Under the pieces are notes generated by a model, which was not told the DNA's origin, did no database searches, and worked only from the letters and a program-made list of their open reading frames with translations. This document shows positions 34,894 through 43,750 of a stretch of DNA of 64,000 bases, piece after piece (the first letter of the stretch is position 1; each line of letters opens with the position of its first letter). Made by a program: the position numbers and the translations under genes. The DNA is from Xanthobacter autotrophicus (lineage in GTDB: Bacteria > Pseudomonadota > Alphaproteobacteria > Rhizobiales > Xanthobacteraceae), in assembly GCF_043194295.1 (NCBI RefSeq), contig NZ_JBAFVK010000007.1; one strand, given 5' to 3'.

Positions 34894-36684
34894 ATGGGGC
34901 TTGTATTTGGGACGCCGGTGGTCGTTCTTGGGCTTGCGGCCGTACTTTACCGTCTGCGACGGCATTATCTGCGGGCGCGACGCAGCCGAATACGACTTCG
35001 GTCGGAGAAGATCGGCTGGCCGCTTGTGGTCGCCGGCTGCTTCGGCGTGCTGCTGAGCGCTTCGGCCCATGTGGCGCCGCCATTCGCCGGCGCGGTCATC
35101 CTGGCGACGGGGGCCATCCTGCTTGGATGCGCGGCCACCATCGACCTCTCGTGCCGGCAGCATCTGGGGGCCTCGCCGTTCACCATCTACCGCTATGTGC
35201 GGCATTCGGGCTCGACCACCTCCCTGCCAAAGCTGGCCCGGACGTATTTTCGCCCGTTCGTTCCGCCGCGCTTTCTCGCGGCGGTGATCGCCGCCTTCCT
35301 CGCCATGGCGGCGCTGGCCCATCTGGCCATCGGGTCGGCCAACCTGTCCCTGGCGCTCGCCGTGCCGGCCTGCCTCCTGGCCCTGCTGGTGTGGGCGCTG
35401 CTCGAACGGGCGGGCGGGCGCCGGCCCCTGCTGCCGGAGGAAACCGCCTTCCTGCTCGTGCCGCCCGAGATGGGAACCTGCGAACTGCGCGCCGCCGACA
35501 GGAGCGGCCGATTCCGGCTCGCCGCTGCCGGGCACCGGCCGGAAACCATCCTCATCATCATCAATGAATCCGCCGGCCAGTGGCTGCCCGCGAGCGATGC
35601 GCCCGGCACCCGCCTGGCCGAGCGGATCCGCGAGCTGAGTGGACACCCCGCCGACTGGCTGGAGCCCTCGAACGTCGTCACCAATTCGGCCTGCACGGAA
35701 GTCAGCGTGCCGTCGCTGCTCACCGGCGTAGGGACCCACGAAAGCGCCGAGGCGCTGCACCGGATGCCCTTCGTGTTCGATCTCGCCAAGGCGCGCGGCT
35801 ATCGCACCGCCCTGCTGATGGCGTCGACCCTTGAGTGGTCGAACCTCGACCGCTTCTTCTCCACCGCCGCCATCGACGATCTGTATGCGGCGGAGACCGA
35901 GGGCCATCCCCTCGTCAACGACATCGGCATCGACGACGCCTATCCGGTGGAGAAGCTCGAAGCCATCATCGCCGAGACCCGGGGGCCGCTCTTCGCCGTC
36001 CTCTTCCTCAACGCGCTCCATGTGCCGTTCCAGGCCGAGAGCCGCTTTCCCATTCCCGCTTCCCTCCAAGACCGGCGATCGCGCGCCCTTTCCATCACCG
36101 AGACGGCGCACCGGCGGGTGTTCGAGGCGCTGAAGCGCGCCGGCCGCTACGACGATGCCCTCATCCTGTCCATCGCCGACCATGGCGAGCGCCCGGACCA
36201 TGCGGAGAGCGCCCGGGCGGCCATTTCCCGGCTGGAGAACTACAGCGACTGGGTGCTGCGCACCCTGTTCCTGGTCAAGCCACCGCGCCACCTGCCCGAG
36301 GCCATGGCCGAAGCCCTGCGCGGCAACGGCGCGCGCCTGATCGCCAATGTGGACATCGCCCCCACCCTCGCTGACCTGCTGGGCGTCGCCCTGGACGACG
36401 GCCTCGCCTATTGCGGTCACAGCCTGTTCCAGCCGATCCCGCCCGATCGCGTGTCCGTCGCCACCAGCACCAACGAGTGCCGTTCCTGGTTCGGGCCCGC
36501 CATCGCGCTGGCGCGGGGCCGCGAGCGGCTGACTTGCGATCGATTCGACTTCCTGCGCTATGAGAGCGGCGCACCGCCCGATCCCGCCACCGACGCGCCG
36601 CGGCGCGCTTCCCTGATCGCGGAGGCGCTGCGCACGCCCATCATCAACCAGACCATCGCCCGCATCTACCGCACGCATTTCTGA
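34894..36684 (+). CDS. Membrane sulfatase-fold protein, probable phosphoethanolamine-type transferase
   Basis: About 596 residues from the ATG at 34894 (a TTG at 34819 would add 25). The N-terminal quarter has three or more hydrophobic segments (LVFGTPVVVLGLAAVL, WPLVVAGCFGVLL, AVILATGAILLGC, then two near 35290-35400). The C-terminal domain is alkaline-phosphatase-like: ILIIINESAG for metal binding, NSACTEVSVPSLLTG supplying a Thr nucleophile as in EptA-type enzymes, and LSIADHGERP for the metal-binding Asp-His. It probably transfers a phospho-head group to a cell-surface lipid or glycan. It stands alone between pcaD and bioB. Confidence 0.7.
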   Translation: MGLVFGTPVVVLGLAAVLYRLRRHYLRARRSRIRLRSEKIGWPLVVAGCFGVLLSASAHVAPPFAGAVILATGAILLGCAATIDLSCRQHLGASPFTIYRYVRHSGSTTSLPKLARTYFRPFVPPRFLAAVIAAFLAMAALAHLAIGSANLSLALAVPACLLALLVWALLERAGGRRPLLPEETAFLLVPPEMGTCELRAADRSGRFRLAAAGHRPETILIIINESAGQWLPASDAPGTRLAERIRELSGHPADWLEPSNVVTNSACTEVSVPSLLTGVGTHESAEALHRMPFVFDLAKARGYRTALLMASTLEWSNLDRFFSTAAIDDLYAAETEGHPLVNDIGIDDAYPVEKLEAIIAETRGPLFAVLFLNALHVPFQAESRFPIPASLQDRRSRALSITETAHRRVFEALKRAGRYDDALILSIADHGERPDHAESARAAISRLENYSDWVLRTLFLVKPPRHLPEAMAEALRGNGARLIANVDIAPTLADLLGVALDDGLAYCGHSLFQPIPPDRVSVATSTNECRSWFGPAIALARGRERLTCDRFDFLRYESGAPPDPATDAPRRASLIAEALRTPIINQTIARIYRTHF

Positions 36685-36804
36685 CGCGCGCCGCGCCGGC
36701 CCGCCAACCGTCTGCGCCGGAAGGCTGACACGGGGAGGATTGCGCCCGGTGTGCGTTGCGGCGTAATCCTTGCCTCCAGATCGGGTAATCTTCAGGAGCA
36801 CCGC

Positions 36805-37842
36805 ATGACCACGAGCACCGGCACGACCACCGGGACCGGGACCGCCTTCGCGGCGGAAGGGGGCCAGCTGCGCTCCGACTGGACCGAGGCCGAGGCCCGG
36901 GCGCTCTATGACCTGCCCTTCCCCGAGCTGCTGTTCCGCGCCCAGAGCGTGCACCGGCGCCATTTCGACCCCACCACAGTGGAGACCGCGACGCTGCTCT
37001 CCATCAAGACCGGCGGCTGCGCCGAGGATTGCGGCTACTGCTCCCAGAGCGCCCACCACGAGACCGGCCTGAAGGCCACCAAGCTCATGGGCGTGGATGA
37101 GGTGCTGTCCCAGGCGCAGAAGGCCAAGGACGGCGGCGCCACCCGCTTCTGCATGGGCGCCGCCTGGCGCAGCCCCAAGGATCGCGACCTCGACGCCGTC
37201 TGCGCCATGATCTCGGGCGTCAAGGCCATGGGCCTGGAAGCCTGCGTGACCCTGGGCATGCTCACCCCTGATCAGGTGACCCGCCTCGGCGCCGCCGGCC
37301 TCGACTATTACAACCACAACATCGACACCTCGCCCGCCTTCTACCCCGAGATCGTCACCACCCGAACCATGGACGACCGGCTCGACACCCTCGCCTCGGT
37401 GCGGGCGGGCGGCATCCGGCTGTGCACCGGCGGCATCGTGGGCATGGGCGAGACCGTGGACGACCGCATCGCCATGCTGCTGGTGCTCGCCACCCTCGAC
37501 CCCCATCCCGAGAGCGTGCCGCTGAACATGTGGAACGCCATCGAGGGCACCCCGGTGATGGACAAGGCCGACAAGCCCGACCCCATCGCCTTCGTGCGCC
37601 TGATCGCGCTGGCGCGCCTGCTGATGCCCAAGAGCATCGTGCGCCTCTCGGCCGGCCGCGACGCCATGAGCGACGAGATGCAGGCCCTGTGCTTCCTCGC
37701 CGGCGCCAATTCCATCTTCACCGGCGACGTTCTGCTCACCACCGGCAATCCGGAGCGGGACAAGGACGCGGCATTGTTCGCCCGCCTCGGCATCCGCGCT
37801 GCCGGCCCCACCGGAACAGAGATGCGCTCCGCCGCCGAGTGA
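36805..37842 (+). CDS. bioB: Biotin synthase
   Basis: A 345-residue radical-SAM enzyme inserting sulfur into dethiobiotin. The [4Fe-4S]-SAM motif CAEDCGYC has Cys near residues 72, 76 and 79. Further signatures are SAHHETGLKATKLM, RFCMGAAWRSPKDRD, YYNHNIDTSPAFYPEI and GIVGMGET. The ATG at 36805 has CAGGAG at proper spacing; an in-frame ATG 18 codons upstream lacks it. No other bio genes are near. No BioR box was recognised in the 120-bp upstream gap. Confidence 0.95.
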   Translation: MTTSTGTTTGTGTAFAAEGGQLRSDWTEAEARALYDLPFPELLFRAQSVHRRHFDPTTVETATLLSIKTGGCAEDCGYCSQSAHHETGLKATKLMGVDEVLSQAQKAKDGGATRFCMGAAWRSPKDRDLDAVCAMISGVKAMGLEACVTLGMLTPDQVTRLGAAGLDYYNHNIDTSPAFYPEIVTTRTMDDRLDTLASVRAGGIRLCTGGIVGMGETVDDRIAMLLVLATLDPHPESVPLNMWNAIEGTPVMDKADKPDPIAFVRLIALARLLMPKSIVRLSAGRDAMSDEMQALCFLAGANSIFTGDVLLTTGNPERDKDAALFARLGIRAAGPTGTEMRSAAE

Positions 37843-37909
37843 GGACCGCAGGACGGGACCGGTTCCCCGGCAGGCGCGACGGAACACCCGAGAGCCCCTC
37901 AGGACCTTC

Positions 37910-37944
37910 AAAAGGGCGCCGGCGAGAGCTGCATGCGCCCTTTT
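37910..37944. terminator. Bidirectional terminator between bioB and the sensor kinase
   Basis: AAAAGGGCGC (37910-37919) pairs with GCGCCCTTTT (37935-37944), giving a 10-bp stem with T runs on both strands, as expected between converging genes. Confidence 0.8.
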
Positions 37945-37950
37945 CGGGCC

Positions 37951-40056
37951 TCAGCCCTCCACGGCGCTGGCCCTGAGCGGCGCCCCCAGCCGGGACGGCA
38001 GCCGGATGCTGAAGATGGCGCCCTCGGACCCGTTGCGGACCGAGAGGCTGCCGCCATGGTCGCGGACGATGCCGAAGCTCACCGACAGGCCAAGTCCGGT
38101 GCCCTTGCCCGGCGGCTTGGTGGTGAAGAACGGCTGGAAGATGCGGTCCACCATCTCCTCGGGAATGCCGCCACCATTGTCGGAGACCTCGATCACCAGT
38201 TGCTCCGCCACGCCCGGCCTGGCCTCGCCGGCGACGCGCACCACGATGCGGCCAGGAAAATGCTCCCCCACGGCGGCACGGCGCTCGTTGATGGCGTCAC
38301 GGGCATTCTGGAGCAGGTTGATGATCACCTGTTCCAGCTGGTCCTGGCGGCAGAGCACCGCGGGCAGGTCGGGTTCGTACTGGGTCGTCACCTCGATTTC
38401 GTCGAGGCGGAAATGGGCGCCCACCACCTGCAAGGCGCCGTCCACCGCGTCGGTGGGGTGGGAGGGCTGAAGCTCCTCCTCGCTCTTGCGGCCGAAGATG
38501 CGCATGTGGTCGATGATGCGGCTCATGCGCACCGTCTGCTGGATGATGCGGTCGAGCTTGGCGGCGAGATGGTCGGCCGGCAGCCCCTTCTTCATGCCGG
38601 CCAGCGCATTGGACGCGGCCAGCCGGATCACCCCGAGGGGCTGGTTGATCTCGTGGGCAAGCCCGGTCGCCACTTCACCGAGGGAAGCCAGCTTCGACAT
38701 CTGGTAGAGCTTGTTTTCCTCCATCCGCCGCTGGGTGCGATCCACGGCGAACACCACCATGTCGTCCCCCTCCCCCGGCGGTGACGCCCGCTCGATGCCC
38801 TGGAGCGGCGCCACAACCATCTCCACCTCCAGCTCACTGGTGCCATCCGACAGGTGCTCGTCGCGCAATTGCGGCTCCCGGAGCCCGCGGACGAGGACAC
38901 GGAACCGGCCGCTGGCGAGATAGCGGCGCAGCATGGGCGACAGGGCCGCGTTGGAGGTGGTGCCCACCTCGCTCGCGCCGGCGGCGGTCACGTGCATGAC
39001 GGCGACCCCCGGCACCCGGCTGATGGCTTCGAGCACGTTGGCCTCGCGCTGGCGCGCGAGGGCCTGCACTTCGTTGGCCTTGAGCTGTTTCTGCAGGTTG
39101 AGGTAGCGCCCGCCCAGCAGAACTACGATGAGCAGCGCGACCGAAAGACCGAGCGCCGTGCTCCAGATGGCGACGCGGAACTCGTTCGACTGCTGCTCCA
39201 CGACGGCACGCGAATGGGCGACCAGCACCAGGATGGGATATTTTCGCGACGCGACCGAATAGCCGATGCGCGCGATGTGATCGAACGGGCTGGCCTGGTC
39301 ATAGACCCCGTCATGCTTCCACGCCGCCAGAAAGGCAGGATCTGCGGAGACATCGTCGCCGAAGCTGGTGGTCCGGGCCGCGCGGGCGCGCACGATGCCG
39401 TCGCGACCGACGAGGGCGATCAGCATGTCATCCTCGGTGCGCAGCTGCTTGTAGAAATCGATGAAGTCGCTGATGGCGTAGGACGCCACCACCACCCCGG
39501 CAAAACGGCCTTCCGCATCAGCAAGCGGGCGGGAGAGCTGGATCCCCCATGTCTGCGACAGCCGGCCCAGCACCGGGCGGCTGATGTACAGTTCCGCATT
39601 CGCCCGGTCCTTGCCGATCTGGACCCGCACATGTTCACGGTCGGACAGGTCCATCCGTTCCAGGCCCGGAGACAGGCTGCTCGCGATCAGCACGCCCGAC
39701 GTGTCGGTCACGCTCACCTGGAGCACAGCGGCAGGTAGCCTCAGGCTGCGGAGAACCTCGTAGACCTGCACCGGCGAGGCGGTGCCGTCATAGGCCTCGG
39801 CAAAGTCCTGAAGCACCGCATCGATGCGCTCGATGGACTGCTCGAAGCTGCGCATCAGCAGGGTGGCGGTGCGGTGGGCACTGTCCCGCGCCTCGGTCAG
39901 CACGGTCCGGCTGTGCAGCTGGTACAGCACCAGCGCCGCGGCGAACGGAATGAGGCCCACGAGGACCACAAGGCTGCACAGCATCAGCGTGACGGGATTG
40001 ACCAGCCCCCGCAACCTGTCGCCCCACGCCTCATTACCGTTCATTCTTGCCGCCAT
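37951..40056 (-). CDS. PDC/Cache-type membrane sensor histidine kinase
   Basis: A 701-residue kinase. A transmembrane helix at about residues 20-44 and a second near 295-318 enclose a periplasmic PDC/dCache sensor domain (ISRPVLGRLSQTWGIQLSRPL is typical). A cytoplasmic PAS-like region follows. The HisKA box LGEVATGLAHEINQPLG has the phospho-His near residue 468. The ATPase boxes are LLQNARDAI (N), VSDNGGGIPEE (G1), FFTTKPPGKGTGLGLS (F/G2). It is downstream of a stand-alone receiver gene on the same strand and opposite a receiver-MarR regulator. The ligand is probably a small extracellular metabolite. Confidence 0.88.
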   Translation of the reverse strand: MAARMNGNEAWGDRLRGLVNPVTLMLCSLVVLVGLIPFAAALVLYQLHSRTVLTEARDSAHRTATLLMRSFEQSIERIDAVLQDFAEAYDGTASPVQVYEVLRSLRLPAAVLQVSVTDTSGVLIASSLSPGLERMDLSDREHVRVQIGKDRANAELYISRPVLGRLSQTWGIQLSRPLADAEGRFAGVVVASYAISDFIDFYKQLRTEDDMLIALVGRDGIVRARAARTTSFGDDVSADPAFLAAWKHDGVYDQASPFDHIARIGYSVASRKYPILVLVAHSRAVVEQQSNEFRVAIWSTALGLSVALLIVVLLGGRYLNLQKQLKANEVQALARQREANVLEAISRVPGVAVMHVTAAGASEVGTTSNAALSPMLRRYLASGRFRVLVRGLREPQLRDEHLSDGTSELEVEMVVAPLQGIERASPPGEGDDMVVFAVDRTQRRMEENKLYQMSKLASLGEVATGLAHEINQPLGVIRLAASNALAGMKKGLPADHLAAKLDRIIQQTVRMSRIIDHMRIFGRKSEEELQPSHPTDAVDGALQVVGAHFRLDEIEVTTQYEPDLPAVLCRQDQLEQVIINLLQNARDAINERRAAVGEHFPGRIVVRVAGEARPGVAEQLVIEVSDNGGGIPEEMVDRIFQPFFTTKPPGKGTGLGLSVSFGIVRDHGGSLSVRNGSEGAIFSIRLPSRLGAPLRASAVEG

Positions 40057-40218
40057 TCCGCAGTCTACGAGAGCATGCGCCGATCGGATGGCCGTGCAAC
40101 ATGCTGGGGGCGCTCCCCTGCGCGGTTTCAGGCGGAGCGGGCACCATTGGCGTGAAGATAATGCGTCAGCGCAAGAGCCGGGAGCGATCGCCGCGAGGCA
40201 CGGCAGGCGGGCAAAGCT

Positions 40219-40587
40219 CTAGCTGACGCAAAGTGCCACCAGGGCCTCGTAGAGGTCATCGAAGGCCAGCGGCTTGGAAAAACACCGCACCACCCCTGCC
40301 GCCAGCGCCTGCATGAGGTCGCCGGGGGCGGCATGGCCGGTCATCACCAGAAACTGAATCTTGCGCTCTGGAAAGGTCGCCTGAACAGCCCTGATCAGCG
40401 TGATGCCGTCCATGTCCGGCATGCGCATGTCGGTGAGGATGACGGTGATGGCAGGCTCGCGCTGAAGCGTGTCGATGGCCTCGGCGCCTCGTCCTACCGA
40501 AATCGCGGAAATCCCGCGAAAGCCCAGCGCCTCGACCAGTTCATCGAGGTATTCAGGCTCGTCATCAACCACAAGAATCCGGCCCAT
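40219..40587 (-). CDS. Stand-alone response-regulator receiver protein
   Basis: A 122-residue single-domain receiver (CheY-like). Acidic pocket VDDE at residues 8-10, phospho-acceptor Asp53 (LTDMRMPDMDG), Thr in VMTGHA and Lys in FSKPLAFDDL. It has no output domain, so it may pass phosphate on, act as a sink, or modulate the kinase encoded 162 bp downstream. The ATG at 40587 starts the domain exactly; the frame upstream has no support. Confidence 0.88.
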   Translation of the reverse strand: MGRILVVDDEPEYLDELVEALGFRGISAISVGRGAEAIDTLQREPAITVILTDMRMPDMDGITLIRAVQATFPERKIQFLVMTGHAAPGDLMQALAAGVVRCFSKPLAFDDLYEALVALCVS

Positions 40588-41196
40588 GCGCCACCGCTCA
40601 CGACCATCTTCCGGCAACCGGAGCCGGACGTCATCAGGTTGAACCGACCTGACCGGTGGGGCGGCGGCGCAGGAAATCCACCTGACCGCCGGAGGCCCTG
40701 ACCAGCCTGATGGCGGAGACACCGGTTCGCGCCGGCGCGCTGCGCACCGCCAGATCGGGAGGCACTGCACAACGCGGGGGCGGTACCGTCAAGGCGAATT
40801 CAGTTCATATCGGATTGATCTGCAAACCAAATCCGGATCGCCGTCGTAAAGGGAAGGCAAGCGCAAAAAACGCCCACCAAAGGTCCAAAAGGTATAAAGG
40901 TCCGTGCTTGAGGCACTTTCCAAGCCCCAGGCTTCGACCGGCAAACGCAACGCCTTATCTAGTTACCTTTATTCCTATCATCAAGCCGGACGAGGCCACC
41001 TTTGGCGGAGGATGGTTGATGGAAGGTCTTGAAGGGAGACAAAACTTGTCGCTCATCAAAGCCGGAGCGGGTGTTCGCGTCCAGAGTCCTTGAACTTTCA
41101 GCAAAGCTCGGCTTGCCGAGATCTTGAGGTGGCAGAAAACTTGATCATAAAAATCGGCGGCCACGACGGTACGAAGGCCGCCAACCGGAGGAGACG
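40588..41196. other. Divergent control region of the two-component group
   Basis: About 600 bases without a gene between the receiver gene and the receiver-MarR gene. A small perfect hairpin CTCGGC-TT-GCCGAG lies at about 41107-41120. The part near 41125-41160 is AT-richer and may hold the promoter. No -24/-12 motif was seen. Confidence 0.4.
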
Positions 41197-42018
41197 ATGG
41201 ACGGCCAGATCAAGACGGCCCCTCGCGTATTGCTGGTGGACGACGATCCCGACGTGCTGATCGAATTGCAGGAAGGCCTTGGCCTGCTGGGTATTACCTC
41301 CCTCACCGCCGGTACCGCGGTCGAGGCGCTTGATCTCATGGAGCGCCACGACAACCTCCAGGTCGTCGTAACCGACCTGCAGATGCCGCGGATCGACGGC
41401 ATCGAGCTGCTGCAGAAGCTTGCGGTGCGGCGCCGCAAGCATCCCGTGGCCGCTATCGTCATTACCGGCCACGCCTCCCTCGACCGCGCCGTGGGGGCGC
41501 TGCGCCTGCAGGCGGTGGACTTTCTGCAGAAGCCGCTGAGCGCCGAGGAGGTGGCCCACGCCATCACCCGCGCCTTCGCGCTGGTGGAGGACGAGGCCAC
41601 GTCCGAGGGGGAGACGGGTTCACCCCCGGCGAGCTCCCCTCCGCGTCCCCATGACCTGAGCGCCCAGCATCTGCGGGCGCGCTATCTGCGCGCCCTCGTG
41701 GCCGCCCGCGCCGACCGCGACGCCATCTTTCAGACCGGCCTGTTTTCCGACCCGGCCTGGGAGATGATGCTCGATCTCGCCATGGCGGAAGCCAGCCATC
41801 GGCCCATCTCCGTCACCAGCCTGTGCATCGCCTCCGGCGCGCCAGCCACCACCGCCCTGCGGCGCATCGACGACCTGGAGGAGGCCGGGCTCGTGTCCCG
41901 GGTTCCCGACGCCCGCGACCGGCGGCGCATCATCGTCCACCTCACCGATCTCGGGCGCGCGCGCATGGAAGCCTTCGTGCAACGGCAGGCGGACCGCCTG
42001 GGCATCACCCTGGACTGA
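41197..42018 (+). CDS. Response regulator with MarR-type winged-helix output
   Basis: A 273-residue regulator. The receiver domain spans residues about 9-128, with VDDDPD, Asp60 as phospho-acceptor (VVTDLQMPRIDGIELLQ) and Lys in FLQKPLSAEE near 113. A Ser/Pro-rich linker (about 135-150) leads to a MarR-like winged helix at about 175-270 (SVTSLCIASGAPATTALRRIDDLEEAGLVSRVPDARDRRRIIVHLTDLGR). The receiver-MarR fusion is less common than NarL or OmpR types. The divergent kinase is the likely partner (inference). A GGAGG-like CCGGAGGAGACG sits before the ATG. Confidence 0.87.
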   Translation: MDGQIKTAPRVLLVDDDPDVLIELQEGLGLLGITSLTAGTAVEALDLMERHDNLQVVVTDLQMPRIDGIELLQKLAVRRRKHPVAAIVITGHASLDRAVGALRLQAVDFLQKPLSAEEVAHAITRAFALVEDEATSEGETGSPPASSPPRPHDLSAQHLRARYLRALVAARADRDAIFQTGLFSDPAWEMMLDLAMAEASHRPISVTSLCIASGAPATTALRRIDDLEEAGLVSRVPDARDRRRIIVHLTDLGRARMEAFVQRQADRLGITLD

Positions 42019-42735
42019 GCCCATGGCAGGGCCGCCCCGCCGATGGCGGGAACGCGCCCGCGCAACCCGGAACGGGCCGGATGGCCCCGCGAACGAAACC
42101 ACCCGGCCCGCCCACCCCGTGCCGGTCAGGGCTTGGCACGGGATCCCGACAGGTGCGCCAGTACACGCACGCGAAGACACGTGCGCTCAAACACGCGAGC
42201 CCAGACCTTGCGTTGCAGGCACTGGTCACCCGGATCGGCAGAAGATGGGGTCTAGCACGCACAACCGGGAAGCGAATTAAGAGACTGATCCAAAAGGGAT
42301 CGAATCCGGAGCCGGCCTGGCCCCGATGGGCCGCAGCGACTCTGACGCAAGGCACCGGCGCACCTTGTCGCCGCCAGCATGGGCAGCGACAATCGGCTGC
42401 CGGGCCCCGGCTTGAGCCGGATTCGGGTCCCGAGCGGCGCAGCGCCCCGGCGCGCGGTTCAGGTGGAAGGGTCCGGCTCCGGAACAGGCCCGGCGAAGCA
42501 GCAGATGTTCAACCCCGGGCGCCACATCGCCCATGGAGGGGCGAGAACGCGCCCACGCCGCACTGCGCTCCCGCCGTGCCGCAAGGCCACCATCACCAGC
42601 TGATTCGGACCGCTTGGCCGGATGCGTCGGCACCCGCTCGCCGTTCAGGGACAGGCAGGTTCAGGAAAAGGGAAAGCTCAGGAGAACGGCCTCGGCGGCG
42701 GCCGAAGCCTGCGTTCAGTGCATCTGAAGCGGAAA
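42019..42735. other. Long intergenic region, no gene supported
   Basis: About 715 bases between the receiver-MarR gene and the first tRNA-Ala. Open frames cross it but have no domain, ribosome site or codon pattern like the neighbours, and read as shadows of GC-rich DNA. No RNA gene was recognised apart from the flanking tRNA. Confidence 0.5.
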
Positions 42736-42811
<76 letters not shown>

Positions 42812-42887
42812 ACGCGGGGAAGCGTGGTCGCGTCCGGGACGATCCGAGCCGAGGCCCGAGCCGCGTTCCGCACGCTTATGGGAAATT

Positions 42888-42963
<76 letters not shown>

Positions 42964-43114
42964 ACTTTACCGCGGCCTGCGCGCAGGGCGCTCCTTTGGG
43001 GGGAAGCGCCGGATCTGCGTGCCGGGAAATCCGCGGCGGATGCCCGGTGAACCTTAGTCGTGAAACCAGGCCCGCCGAGCGAGAGCGGCCTTTAAGCACA
43101 GGCCGCGTCGGGTA

Positions 43115-43507
43115 TCAAGCCTCTTCGTCGTCCTCGAGGCCCTCACCGATGAGATCGGAGACGTCGTCCCCATCATCTTCGTCTTCTTCGAGGAAGGTGT
43201 CGTCGTCACCGGCCTCGATGTCGTCGTCCACGTCCACATCGTCGCCCACGACCACCTTGGCGGGGGCGGCGGCTTCCTCGTCCGCTTCCTCGAGGCTGAT
43301 GACCTCGGCCTCGGTGTCCTCGGCTTCAACCTCCTCGACCGCGCCACGCGGCTCGGCTCGGCTCGAGCCGCGCACGGCGGGCTCGAAATAGGATCGCGGA
43401 TAGGACTCCCCCGTGAACGGCGACACGACGGGGTCCTTATTCAGGTCGTAGAACTTGCGCCCCGTAACAGGACAGATGCGCTTCGTGCCGAGTTCAGCTT
43501 TCGCCAC
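43115..43507 (-). CDS. FYDLN-acid protein (TIGR02300 type)
   Basis: A 130-residue protein conserved in alphaproteobacteria. The N-terminus AKAELGTKRICPVTGRKFYDLNKDPVVSPFTGESYP contains the FYDLN motif; the C-terminal two-thirds is a very acidic low-complexity tail of Asp/Glu. The two-Cys N-terminal knuckle suggests nucleic-acid or protein contact, but the function is unknown. The start is a GTG at 43507 with GAGGA at fair spacing; starts upstream would add sequence not found in the family. It is divergent from aroA. Confidence 0.9.
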   Translation of the reverse strand: MAKAELGTKRICPVTGRKFYDLNKDPVVSPFTGESYPRSYFEPAVRGSSRAEPRGAVEEVEAEDTEAEVISLEEADEEAAAPAKVVVGDDVDVDDDIEAGDDDTFLEEDEDDGDDVSDLIGEGLEDDEEA

Positions 43508-43750
43508 GGCAAAGATCCTCGGAAGGGCTAAACAGGAGCGTGCTCCATTGGCGCCAGACGTATCCCCTGTCAAGGCCCGATCATCAGGCGAGCGCGGGGC
43601 GGTGACGCCTCGCCGCGCCCTGTGCTAGAGCACGCCCCGGTACCTTGCCCGGCAGGGCGACCTGTTCCGGCTTCCCGCAAGCCGGCATGCACGCAAGAAT
43701 CCATCGCCGACGAACTCCGGCCCAGACGCCAACGCTTGAGGAAGGCCCCC

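Noticed and set aside
36685..36804. BioR box upstream of bioB
   Set aside because: No TTATCTATAA-like palindrome is present in the gap.
34858..37911. A 1017-codon open frame on the minus strand opposite the sulfatase-fold gene and bioB
   Set aside because: It is His/Gly/Gln-rich with no domain and lies antisense to two well supported genes; long antisense frames are common in GC-rich DNA.
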